A stretch of 64,000 nucleotides of DNA from contig NW_025963602.1 in NCBI RefSeq assembly GCF_910591885.1, positions 124,001 through 188,000 of the forward strand. Direction: 5' to 3'. The notes below the pieces were generated by a model, which saw nothing but the letters and a program-made list of their open reading frames with translations, had not been told where the DNA came from and searched no databases. The stretch comes from Bombus terrestris (lineage: Eukaryota; Arthropoda; Insecta; Hymenoptera; Apidae). Every line of letters begins with the position of its first letter. Position 1 is the first letter of the stretch. The position numbers and the translations under genes are program-made. Shown here piece by piece: positions 26,011-38,280 of this stretch.

Positions 26011-27050
26011 TGTCCAACGGTGTCCCACGTTGTCCCACGTTGTCCCACGTTGTCCCACGTTGTCCCACGTTGTCCCACGTTGTCCCACGTTGTCCCACGT
26101 TGTCCCACGTTGTCCCACGTTGTCCCACGTTGTCCCGCGATGTCCCACGTTGTCCAACGATGTCCAACGGTGTCCCACGTTGTCCCACGTTGTCCCACGT
26201 TGTCCCACGTTGTCCCACGGTGTCCAACGATGTCCAACGGTGTCCCACGTTGTCCCACGTTGTCCCACGTTGTCCCACGTTGTCCAACGATGTCCAACGG
26301 TGTCCAACGGTGTCCCACGTTGTCCCACGTTGTCCCACGTTGTCCCACGGTGTCCAGCGGTGTCCAACGATGTCCAACGGTGTCCAACGGTGTCCCACGA
26401 TGTCCACCGATGTCCACCGATGTCCAACGGTGTCCAACGGTGTCCAACGGTGTCCCACGTTGTCCCACGTTGTCCCACGTTGTCCCACGTTGTCCAACGA
26501 TGTCCAACGGTGTCGAACGGTGTCCCACGGTGTCCCACGTTGTCCCACGTTGTCCCACGTTGTCCAACGATGTCCAACGATGTCCAACGGTGTCCCACGT
26601 TGTCCCACGTTGTCCCACGTTGTCCCACGTTGTCCCACGGTGTCCAACGATGTCCAACGGTGTCCCACGTTGTCCCACGTTGTCCCACGTTGTCCCACGT
26701 TGTCCAACGATGTCCAACGGTGTCCAACGGAGTCCCACGTTGTCCCACGTTGTCCCACGTTGTCCCACGTTGTCCCACGATGTCCCACGTTGTCCAACGA
26801 TGTCCAACGGTGTCCCACGTTGTCCCACGTTGTCCCACGTTGTCCCACGTTGTCCCACGGTGTCCAACGATGTCCAACGGTGTCCCACGTTGTCCCACGT
26901 TGTCCCACGTTGTCCCACGTTGTCCAACGATGTCCAACGGTGTCCAACGGTGTCCCACGTTGTCCCACGTTGTCCCACGTTGTCCCACGGTGTCCAGCGG
27001 TGTCCACCGATGTCCAACGGTGTCCAACGGTGTCCAACGGTGTCCAACGG
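26000..27050. repeat. 1.05-kb segment duplicated from 6.90 kb upstream, copy 2
   Basis: Partner of 19,100-20,150. It sits between the two 5.1-kb copies, so the block from about 19.1 kb onward was probably duplicated as a larger unit. The spacing change from 6,900 to 6,140 bp near 27,050 then reflects a later loss of about 750 bp. Confidence 0.85.
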
Positions 27051-27059
27051 TGTCCCACG

Positions 27060-30000
27060 TTGTCCCACGTTGTCCCACGTTGTCCCACGTTGTCCCACGT
27101 TGTCCCACGTTGTCCCACGGTGTCCAACGGTGTCCAACGATGTCCAACGGTGTCCAACGGTGTCCCACGATGTCCACCGATGTCCAACGGTGTCCAACGG
27201 TGTCCAACGGTGTCCAACGATGTCCAACGATGTCCAACGATGTCCAACGGTGTCCAACGATGTCCAACGATGTCCAACGGTGTCCAACGGTGTCCCACGT
27301 TGTCCCACGTTGTCCCACGTTGTCCCACGGTGTCCAACGATGTCCAACGGTGTCCCACGTTGTCCAACGGTGTCCCACGTTGTCCCACGTTGTCCCACGT
27401 TGTCCCACGTTGTCCCACGATGTCCCACGTTGTCCCACGTTGTCCCACGTTGTCCCACGTTGTCCCACGTTGTCCCACGTTGTCCCACGTTGTCCCACGT
27501 TGTCCCACGGTGTCCAACGGTGTCCAACGATGTCCAACGGTGTCCAACGGTGTCCCACGTTGTCCCACGTTGTCCCACGTTGTCCCACGGTGTCCAACGA
27601 TGTCCCACGGTGTCCAACGATGCCCAACGGTGTCCCACGTTGTCCAACGGTGTCCCACGTTGTCCCACGTTGTCCCACGTTGTCCCACGTTGTCCCACGA
27701 TGTCCCACGTTGTCCCACGTTGTCCCACGTTGTCCCACGTTGTCCCACGGTGTCCAACGATGTCCAACGGTGTCCCACGTTGTCCAACGGTGTCCCACGT
27801 TGTCCCACGGTGTCCCACGTTGTCCCACGTTGTCCCACGATGTCCCACGGTGTCCAACGATGTCCAACGGTGTCCAACGGTGTCCCACGGTGTCCCACGT
27901 TGTCCCACGTTGTCCCACGTTGTCCCACGTTGTCCCACGATGTCCAACGGTGTCCAACGGTGTCCCACGGTGTCCCACGTTGTCCCACGTTGTCCCACGG
28001 TGTCCAACGATGTCCAACGGTGTCTCACGTTGTCCCACGTTGTCCCACGTTGTCCCACGTTGTCCCACGTTGTCCCACGTTGTCCCACGTTGTCCCACGT
28101 TGTCCCACGTTGTCCCACGTTGTCCCACGTTGTCCCACGCTGTCCCACGATGTCCCACGTTGTCCAACGATGTCCAACGGTGTCCCACGTTGTCCCACGT
28201 TGTCCCACGTTGTCCCACGTTGTCCCACGATGTCCCACGTTGTCCAACGATGTCCAACGGTGTCCCACGTTGTCCCACGTTGTCCCACGTTGTCCCACGT
28301 TGTCCCACGTTGTCCCACGTTGTCCCACGGTGTCCAACGATGTCCCACGTTGTCCAACGGTGTCCCACGGTGTCCCACGTTGTCCCACGTTGTCCCACGT
28401 TGTCCCACGTTGTCCCACGTTGTCCCACGTTGTCCCACGGTGTCCAACGGTGTCCAACGATGTCCAACGGTGTCCAACGGTGTCCCACGATGTCCACCGA
28501 TGTCCAACGGTGTCCAACGGTGTCCAACGGTGTCCAACGATGTCCAACGATGTCCAACGATGTCCAACGGTGTCCAACGATGTCCAACGATGTCCAACGG
28601 TGTCCAACGGTGTCCCACGTTGTCCCACGTTGTCCCACGTTGTCCCACGGTGTCCAACGATGTCCAACGGTGTCCCACGTTGTCCAACGGTGTCCCACGT
28701 TGTCCCACGTTGTCCCACGTTGTCCCACGTTGTCCCACGATGTCCCACGTTGTCCCACGTTGTCCCACGTTGTCCCACGTTGTCCCACGTTGTCCCACGT
28801 TGTCCCACGTTGTCCCACGTTGTCCCACGGTGTCCAACGGTGTCCAACGATGTCCAACGGTGTCCAACGGTGTCCCACGTTGTCCCACGTTGTCCCACGT
28901 TGTCCCACGGTGTCCAACGATGTCCCACGGTGTCCAACGATGCCCAACGGTGTCCCACGTTGTCCAACGGTGTCCCACGTTGTCCCACGTTGTCCCACGT
29001 TGTCCCACGTTGTCCCACGATGTCCCACGTTGTCCCACGTAGTCCCACGTTGTCCCACGTTGTCCCACGGTGTCCAACGATGTCCAACGGTGTCCCACGT
29101 TGTCCAACGGTGTCCCACGTTGTCCCACGTTGTCCCACGTTGTCCCACGTTGTCCCACGATGTCCCACGGTGTCCAACGATGTCCAACGGTGTCCAACGG
29201 TGTCCCACGGTGTCCAACGGTGTCCCACGTTGTCCCACGTTGTCCCACGTTGTCCCACGTTGTCCCACGTTGTCCTACGTTGTCCCACGTTGTCCCACGT
29301 TGTCCCACGTTGTCCCACGTTGTCCCACGTTGTCCCACGGTGTCCAACGGTGTCCCACGTTGTCCCACGTTGTCCCACGTTGTCCCACGTTGTCCCACGT
29401 TGTCCCACGTTGTCCCACGTTGTCCCACGTTGTCCCACGTTGTCCCACGTTGTCCCACGTTGTCCCACGTTGTCCCACGGTGTCCAACGGTGTCCAGCGG
29501 TGTACAACGGTGTCCAACGATGTCCAACGGTGTCCAACGGTGTCCCACGGTGTCCAACGGTGTCCAACGGTGTCCCACGGTGTCCAACGGTGTCCAACGT
29601 TGTCCCACGGTGTCCAACGGTGTCCCACGTTGTCCCACGATGTCCCACGTTGTCCCACGTTGTCCCACGTTGTCCCACGTTGTCCCACGTTGTCCCACGT
29701 TGTCCCACGTTGTCCCACGGTGTCCAACGATGTCCAACGGTGTCCCACGTTGTCCCACGGTGTCCCACGTTGTCCCACGTTGTCCCACGGTGTCCAACGA
29801 TGTCCAACGGTGCCCAACGGTGTCCCACGGTGTCCAACTGTGTCCCACGGTGTCCCACGTTGTCCCACGTTGTCCCACGTTGTCCCACGTTGTCCCACGT
29901 TGTCCAACGATATCCAACGGTGTCCCACGTTGTCCCACGTTGTCCCACGTTGTCCCACTTTGTCCCACGTTGTCCCACGTTGTCCAACGATGTCCAACGG

Positions 30001-32160
30001 TGTCCCACGTTGTCCCACGTTGTCCCACGTTGTCCCACGTTGTCCAACGATGTCCAACGGTGTCCCACGTTGTCCCACGTTGTCCCACGTTGTCCCACGT
30101 TGTCCCACGTTGTCCCACGTTGTCCAACGGTGTCCAACGGTGTCCCACGTTGTCCCACGTTGTCCCACGTTGTCCCACGTTGTCCCACGTTGTCCCACGA
30201 TGTCCCACGTTGTCCAACGATGTCCAACGGTGTCCCACGTTGTCCCACGTTGTCCTACGTTGTCCCACGTTGTCCCACGTTGTCCCACGTTGTCCCACGT
30301 TGTCCCACGGTGTCCAACGGTGTCCAACGATGTCCAACTGTGTCCAACGGTGTCCCACGTTGTCCCACGTTGTCCCACGTTGTCCCACGTTGTCCCACGT
30401 TGTCCAACGATGTCCAACGGTGTCCCACGTTGTCCCACGTTGTCCCACGTTGTCCCACGTTGTCCCACGTTGTCCCACGTTGTCCAACGATGTCCAACGG
30501 TGTCCCACGATGTCCCACGTTGTCCCACGTTGTCCCACGTTGTCCCACGATGTCCCACGTTGTCCAACGATGTCCAACGGTGTCCCACGTTGTCCCACGT
30601 TGTCCTACGTTGTCCCACGTTGTCCCACGTTGTCCCACGTTGTCCCACGTTGTCCCACGTTGTCCCACGGTGTCCAACGGTGTCCCACGTTGTCCCACGT
30701 TGTCCCACGGTGTCCAACGATGTCCAACGGTGTCCAACGATGTCCAACGGTGTCCCGCGTTGTCCCACGTTGTCCCACGTTGTCCCACGTTGTCCCACGT
30801 TGTCCCACGTTGTCCAACGATGTCCAACGGTGTCCCACGTTGTCCCACGTTGTCCCACGTTGTCCCACGTTGTCCCACGATGTCCCACGTTGTCCAACGA
30901 TGTCCAACGGTGTCCCACGTTGTCCCACGTTGTCCTACGTTGTCCCACGTTGTCCCACGTTGTCCCACGTTGTCCCACGTTGTCCCACGTTGTCCCACGG
31001 TGTCCAACGGTGTCCCACGTTGTCCCACGTTGTCCCACGGTGTCCAACGATGTCCAACGGTGTCCAACGGTGTCCCACGGTGTCCCACGTTGTCCCACGT
31101 TGTCCCACGTTGTCCCACGGTGTCCAACGATGTCCAACGGTGTCCCACGTTGTCCCACGTTGTCCCACGTTGTCCCACGTTGTCCCACGTTGTCCCACGT
31201 TGTCCCACGGTGTCCAACGGTGTCCAACGATGTCCCACGTTGTCCCACGTTGTCCCACGTTGTCCTACGTTGTCCCACGTTGTCCCACGTTGTCGCACGT
31301 TGTCCCACGGTGTCCAACGTTGTCCAACGGTGTCCAACGGTGTCCCACGGTGTCCAACGGTGTCCCACGTTGTCCCACGTTGTCCCACGTTGTCCCACGT
31401 TGTCCCACGATGTCCCACGTTGTCCAACGATGTCCAACGGTGTCCCACGTTGTCCCACGTTGTCCAACGTTGTCCAACGGTGTCCCACGTTGTCCCACGT
31501 TGTCCTACGTTGTCCCACGTTGTCCCACGTTGTCCCACGTTGTCCCACGTTGTCCCACGTTGTCCCACGGTGTCCAACGGTGTCCAACGATGTCCAACTG
31601 TGTCCCACGTTGTCCCACGTTGTCCCACGTTGTCCCACGTTGTCCCACGTTGTCCCACGTTGTCCAACGATGTCCCACGTTGTCCAACGATGTCCAACGG
31701 TGTCCCACGTTGTCCCACGTTGTCCCACGTTGTCCAACGATGTCCAACGATGTCCAACGGTGTCCCACGTTGTCCCACGGTGTCCAACGGTGTCCAACGA
31801 TGTCCAACGATGTCCAACGATGTCCAACGGTGTCCAACGGTGTCCCACGATGTCCAACGGTGTCCCACGTTGTCCCACGTTGTCCCACGTTGTCCCACGT
31901 TGTCCCACGTTGTCCCACGTTGTCCCACGTTGTCCCACGTTGTCCCACGTTGTCCCACGGTGTCCAACGGTGTCCAACGATGTCCAACGGTGTCCAACGG
32001 TGTCCCACGTTGTCCCACGTTGTCCCACGGTGTCCAACGATGTCCAACGGTGTCCCACGTTGTCCCACGTTGTCCCACGTTGTCCCACGTTGTCCCACGT
32101 TGTCCCACGGTGTCCAACGGTGTCCAACGATGTCCAACGGTGTCCAACGGTGTCCCACGA
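27060..32160. repeat. 5.1-kb segment duplicated at 6.15-kb spacing, copy 2
   Basis: Partner of 20,930-26,010. Differences from copy 1 are few. Examples are TGTCCCGCGT at 30,751 (ordinary in copy 1 at 24,601), TGTCCAACGT at 31,461 (TGTCCAACGA at 25,311), TGTACAACGG at 29,501 (TGTCCAACGG at 23,351) and TGCCCAACGG at 29,811 (TGTCCAACGG at 23,661). Confidence 0.9.
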
Positions 32161-32310
32161 TGTCCACCGATGTCCAACGGTGTCCCACGTTGTCCCACGT
32201 TGTCCCACGTTGTCCCACGTTGTCCCACGATGTCCAACGGTGTCCAACGGTGTCCCACGGTGTCCCACGTTGTCCCACGTTGTCCCACGGTGTCCAACGA
32301 TGTCTAACGG

Positions 32311-32560
32311 TGTCCCACGTTGTCCCACGTTGTCCCACGTTGTCCCACGTTGTCCCACGTTGTCCCACGTTGTCCCACGTTGTCCCACGTTGTCCCACGT
32401 TGTCCCACGTTGTCCCACGTTGTCCCACGTTGTCCCACGATGTCCCACGTTGTCCCACGTTGTCCCACGTTGTCCCACGTTGTCCCACGTTGTCCCACGT
32501 TGTCCCACGTTGTCCCACGTTGTCCCACGTTGTCCCACGTTGTCCCACGTTGTCCCACGT
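32311..32560 (-). repeat. Longest CCC-unit run found: G-quadruplex-compatible tract
   Basis: Twenty-five consecutive units keep CCC, so the minus strand has 25 GGG tracts separated by exactly 7-nt loops (ACAACGT, with one loop altered by the CCCACGA unit at 32,431). This meets the usual G3-N1-7 definition of a putative quadruplex throughout. Other long CCC runs are 18,281-18,470 (19 units), 62,101-62,280 (18), 47,071-47,240 (17) and 59,291-59,450 (16). Actual folding is inferred; 7-nt loops are at the upper limit of the rule. Confidence 0.75.
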
Positions 32561-35090
32561 TGTCCAACGGTGTCCAACGGTGTCCCACTGTGTCCAACGG
32601 TGTCCAACGGTGTCCCACGTTGTCCCACGTTGTCCCACGTTGTCCCACGTTGTCCCACGTTGTCCCACGATGTCCCACGTTGTCCAACGATGTCCAACGG
32701 TGTCCCACGTTGTCCCACGTTGTCCAACGATGTCCAACGGTGTCCCACGTTGTCCCACGTTGTCCGACGTTGTCCCACGTTGTCCCACGTTGTCCCACGT
32801 TGTCCCACGTTGTCCCACGTTGTCCCACGGTGTCCAACGGTGTCCAACGATGTCCAACTGTGTCCCACGTTGTCCCACGTTGTCCCACGTTGTCCCACGT
32901 TGTCCCACGTTGCCCAACGATGTCCCACGTTGTCCAACGATGTCCAACGGTGTCCCACGTTGTCCCACGTTGTCCCACGTTGTCCCACGTTGTCCCACGG
33001 TGTCCAACGATGTCCAACGGTGTCCCACGTTGTCCCACGTTGTCCCACGTTGTCCCACGTTGTCCCACGGTGTCCAACGGTGTCCAACGATGTCCAACGG
33101 TGTCCAACGGTGTCCCACGTTGTCCCACGTTGTCCCACGTTGTCCAACGATGTCCAACGGTGTCCAACGGTGTCCCACGTTGTCCCACGTTGTCCCACGT
33201 TGTCCCACGTTGTCCCACGATGTCCCACGTTGTCCAACGATGTCCAACGGTGTCCCACGTTGTCCCACGTTGTCCCACGTTGTCCCACGATGTCCCACGT
33301 TGTCCAACGATGTCCAACGGTGTCCCACGTTGTCCCACGTTGTCCCACGTTGTCCCACGTTGTCCCACGGTGTCCAACGATGTCCAACGGTGTCCCACGT
33401 TGTCCCACGTTGTCCCACGTTGTCCCACGTTGTCCAACGATGTCCAACGGTGTCCAACGGTGTCCCACGTTGTCCCACGTTGTCCCACGTTGTCCCACGG
33501 TGTCCAACGATGTCCAACGGTGTCCCACGTTGTCCCACGTTGTCCCACGTTGTCCCACGTTGTCCCACGTTGTCCCACGTTGTCCCACGTTGTCCCACGT
33601 TGTCCCACGTTGTCCCACGTTGTCCCACGTTGTCCCACGTTGTCCCACGTTGTCCAACGGTGTCCGACGGTGTCCCACGTTGTCCCACGTTGTCCCACGT
33701 TGTCCCACGTTGTCCCACGTTGTCCCACGTTGTCCCACGTTGTCCCACGTTGTCCCACGGTGTCCAACGGTGTCCAACGATGTCCAACGGTGTCCAACGG
33801 TGTCCCACGATGTCCACCGATGTCCCACGTTGTCCCACGTTGTCCCACGTTGTCCCACGTTGTCCCACTTTGTCCCACGTTGTCCCACGATGTCCCACGT
33901 TGTCCAACGATGTCCAACGGTGTCCCACGTTGTCCCACGTTGTCCCACGTTGTCCCACGTTGTCCCACGTTGTCCAACGATGTCCAACGGTGTCCCACGT
34001 TGTCCCACGTTGTCCCACGTTGTCCCACGTTGTCCAACGATGTCCAACGGTGTCCAACGGTGTCCCACGTTGTCCCACGTTGTCCCACGTTGTCCCACGG
34101 TGTCCAGCGGTGTCCAACGATGTCCAACGGTGTCCAACGGTGTCCCACGATGTCCACCGATGTCCACCGATGTCCAACGGTGTCCAACGGTGTCCAACGG
34201 TGTCCAACGGTGTCCCACGTTGTCCCACGTTGTCCCACGTTGTCCCACGTTGTCCCACGTTGTTCCATGGTTTCCCACGTTGTCCCACGGTGTCCAATGG
34301 TGTCCAACGATGTCCAACGGTGTCCAACGGTGTCCAACGATGTCCAACGATGTCCAACGATGTCCAACGGTGTCCAACGGTGTCCAACGGTGTCCAACGG
34401 TGTCCAACGGTGTCCAACGGTGTCCAACGGTGTCCAACGATGTCCAACGATGTCCAACGGTGTCCAACGATGTCCAACGATGTCCAACGATGTCCAACGG
34501 TGTCCAACGGTGTCCAACGGTGTCCAACGGTGTCCAACGGTGTCCAACGGTGTCCAACGGTGTCCAACGGTGTCCAACGATGTCCAACGATGTCCAACGG
34601 TGTCCAACGATGTCCAACGATGTCCAACGGTGTCCCACGGTGTCCAACGGTGTCCAACGATGTCCAACGGTGTCCAACGGTGTCCCACGATGTCCACCGA
34701 TGTCCAACGGTGTCCCACGTTGTCCCACGTTGTCCCACGTTGTCCCACGTTGTCCCACGATGTCCAACGGTGTCCAACGGTGTCCCACGGTGTCCCACGT
34801 TGTCCCACGTTGTCCCACGGTGTCCAACGATGTCCAACGGTGTCCCACGTTGTCCCACGTTGTCCCACGTTGTCCCACGTTGTCCCACGTTGTCCCACGT
34901 TGTCCCACGTTGTCCCACGTTGTCCCACGTTGTCCCACGTTGTCCCACGTTGTCCCACGTTGTCCCACGATGTCCCACGTTGTCCAACGATGTCCAACGG
35001 TGTCCCACGTTGTCCCACGTTGTCCCACGTTGTCCCACGTTGTCCCACGGTGTCCAACGATGTCCAACGGTGTCCCACGTTGTCCCACGT
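32561..35090. repeat. Array segment, mixed CCC and AAC blocks
   Basis: Continuous 10-bp units with no other element. A CCC-rich first part gives way at 34,261 to the TGTTCCATGG-TTTCCCACGT module, the first since 8,121. After two further units come 34 AAC-type units (34,291-34,630). Single variants include TGTCCGACGT at 32,761, TGTCCGACGG at 33,661 and TGTCCCACTT at 33,861. Confidence 0.8.
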
Positions 35091-35099
35091 TGTCCCACG

Positions 35100-35580
35100 T
35101 TGTCCAACGATGTCCAACGGTGTCCAACGGTGTCCCACGTTGTCCCACGTTGTCCCACGTTGTCCCACGGTGTCCAGCGGTGTCCAACGATGTCCAACGG
35201 TGTCCAACGGTGTCCCACGATGTCCACCGATGTCCAACGGTGTCCAACGGTGTCCAACGGTGTCCAACGGTGTCCAACGATGTCCAACGATGTCCAACGA
35301 TGTCCAACGGTGTCCAACGGTGTCCCACGATGTCCAACGGTGTCCCACGTTGTCCCACGTTGTCCCACGTTGTCCCACGTTGTCCCACGTTGTCCCACGT
35401 TGTCCCACGTTGTCCCACGGTGTCCAACGGTGTCCAACGATGTCCAAAGTTGTCGAACGGTGATCCACGTTGTCCCACGTTGTCCCACGGTGTCCAACGA
35501 TGTCCAACGGTGTCCCACGTTGTCCCACGTTTTCCCACGTTGTCCCACGGTGTCCAACGATGTCCAACGGTGTCCAACGG
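35100..35580. repeat. Module with TGTCCAAAGT-TGTCGAACGG-TGATCCACGT, copy 1 of 3
   Basis: Three variant units in a row at 35,441-35,470 recur at 43,041-43,070 and 45,161-45,190, inside matching context of several hundred bases. The third unit creates a + strand TGA stop at 35,461-35,463. Such a compound variant is very unlikely to arise three times, so the copies share descent. Spacings are 7,600 and 2,120 bp. Confidence 0.9.
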
Positions 35581-36239
35581 TGTCCCACGGTGTCCCACGT
35601 TGTCCCACGTTGTCCCACGGTGTCCAACGATGTCCAACGGTGCCCCACGTTGTCCCACGTTGTCCCACGTTGTCCCACGTTGTCCCACGTTGTCCCACGT
35701 TGTCCCACGTTGTCCCACGTTGTCCCACGTTGTCCCACGTTGTCCCACGTTGTCCCACGTTGTCCCACGTTGTCCCACGGTGTCCAACGATGTCCAGCGG
35801 TGTCCAACGGTGTCCCACGGTGTCCAACGGTGTCCAACGGTGTCCCACGGTGTCCAACGGTGTCCCACGTTGTCCCACGTTGTCCCACGTTGTCCCACGT
35901 TGTCCCACGATGTCCCACGTTGTCCAACGATGTCCAACGGTGTCCCACGTTGTCCCACGTTGTCCTACGTTGTCCCACGTTGTCCCACGTTGTCCCACGT
36001 TGTCCCACGTTGTCCCACGGTGTCCAACGGTGTCCAACGATGTCCAACGGTGTCCAACGGTGTCCCACGTTGTCCCACGTTGTCCAACGGTGTCCCACGT
36101 TGTCCCACGTTGTCCCACGTTGTCCCACGTTGTCCCACGTTGTCCCACGTTGTCCCACGTTGTCCCACGTTGTCCCACGTTGTCCCACGATGTCCCACGT
36201 TGTCCCACGGTGTCCAACGATGTCCCACGTTGTCCCACG

Positions 36240-38280
36240 TTGTCCTACGGTGTCCAGCGGTGTCCAACGGTGTCCCACGTTGTCCCACGTTGTCCCACGT
36301 TGTCCCACGTTGTCCCACGTTGTCCCACGTTGTCCCACGTTGTCCCACGTTGTCCCACGTTGTCCAACGATGTCCAACGGTGTCCCACGTTGTCCCACGT
36401 TGTCCCACGTTGTCCCACGTTGTCCCACGGTGTCCAACGATGTCCCATGTTGTCCCACGTTGTCCCACGTTGTCCAACGATGTCCAACGGTGTCCAACGG
36501 TGTCCCACGTTGTCCCACGTTGTCCCACGTTGTCCCACGGTGTCCAACGGTGTCCAACGGTGTCCCACGATGTCCACCGATGTCCAACGGTGTCCAACGG
36601 TGTCCAACGGTGTCCAACGGTGTCCAACGATGTCCAACGATGTCCAACGATGTCCAACGGTGTCCAACGGTGTCCCACGATGTCCAACGGTGTCCCACGT
36701 TGTCCCACGTTGTCCCACGTTGTCCCACGTTGTCCCACGTTGTCCCACGTTGTCCCACGTTGTCCCACGTTGTCCCACGGTGTCCAACGATGCCCAACGG
36801 TGTCCCACGTTGTCCAACGGTGTCCCACGTTGTCCCACGTTGTCCCACGTTGTCCCACGTTGTCCCACGATGTCCCACGTTGTCCCACGTTGTCCCACGT
36901 TGTCCCACGTTGTCCCACGGGGTCCCACGTTGTCCCACGTTGTCCCACGTTGTCCCACGTTGTCCCACGTTGTCCCACGTTGTCCCACGTTGTCCCACGT
37001 TGTCCCACGGTGTCCAACGGTGTCCAACGATGTCCAACGGTGTCCAACGGTGTCCCACGATGTCCACCGATGTCCCACGTTGTCCCACGTTGTCCCACGT
37101 TGTCCCACGTTGTCCCACGTTGTCCCACGTTGTCCCACGTTGTCCCACGTTGTCCCACGTTGTCCCACGGTGTCCAACGATGTCCAACGGTGTCCCACGT
37201 TGTCCCACGTTGTCCCACGTTGTCCCACGTTGTCCAACGATGTCCAACGGTGTCCAACGGTGTCCCACGTTGTCCCACGTTGTCCCACGTTGTCCCACGG
37301 TGTCCAACGATGTCCAACGGTGTCCCACGTTGTCCCACGTTGTCCCACGTTGTCCCACGTTGTCCCACGTTGTCCCACGTTGTCCCACGATGTCCCACGT
37401 TGTCCCACGTTGTCCCACGTTGTCCCACGTTGTCCCACGTTGTCCCACGTTGTCCCACGTTGTCCCACGTTGTCCCACGTTGTCCCACGTTGTCCCACGA
37501 TGTCCCACGTTGTCCAACGATGTCCAACGGTGTCCCACGTTGTCCCACGTTGTCCCACGTTGTCCCACGTTGTCCCACGGTGTCCAACGATGTCCAACGG
37601 TGTCCCACGTTGTCCCACGTTGTCCCACGTTGTCCCACGTTGTCCAACGATGTCCAACGGTGTCCAACGGTGTCCCACGTTGTCCCACGTTGTCCCATGT
37701 TGTCCCACGGTGTCCAGCGTTGTCCAACGATGTCCAACGGTGTCCAACGGTGTCCCACGATGTCCACCGATGTCCACCGATGTCCAACGGTGTCCAACGG
37801 TGTCCAACGGTGTCCCACGTTGTCCCACGTTGTCCCACGTTGTCCCACGTTGTCCCACGTTGTTCCATGGTTTCCCACGGTGTCCAACGGTGTCCAACGG
37901 TGTCCAACGGTGTCCAACGCTGTCCAACGATGTCCAACGGTGTCCAACGATGTCCAACGATGTCCAACGATGTCCAACGATGTCCAACGGTGTCCAACGG
38001 TGTCCAACGATGTCCAACGGTGTCCCACGGTGTCCAACGGTGTCCAACGATGTCCAACGGTGTCCAACGGTGTCCCACGATGTCCACCGATGTCCAACGG
38101 TGTCCCACGTTGTCCCACGTTGTCCCACGTTGTCCCACGTTGTCCCACGATGTCCAACGGTGTCCAACGGTGTCCCACGGTGTCCCACGTTGTCCCACGT
38201 TGTCCCACGGTGTCCAACGATGTCCAACGGTGTCCCACGTTGTCCCACGTTGTCCCACGTTGTCCCACGTTGTCCCACGT
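36240..38280. repeat. 2-kb segment with diverged duplicate 9.8 kb downstream, copy 1
   Basis: Matches about 46,060-48,230: TGTCCTACGG 36,241/46,061, TGTCCCATGT 36,441/46,271 and 37,691/47,421, and TGTCCTACGT 38,281/48,231. Spacing varies from 9,730 to 9,950 bp, indicating several later whole-unit gains or losses, so this looks older than the pairs with constant spacing. A private unit, GGTCCCACGT, is at 36,921. Confidence 0.72.

Noticed and set aside
34261..34280. Module TGTTCCATGG-TTTCCCACGT as a relic of an inserted element
   Set aside because: It aligns base for base with two ordinary units carrying a few substitutions and keeps the 10-bp phase. No insertion or target-site duplication is present.
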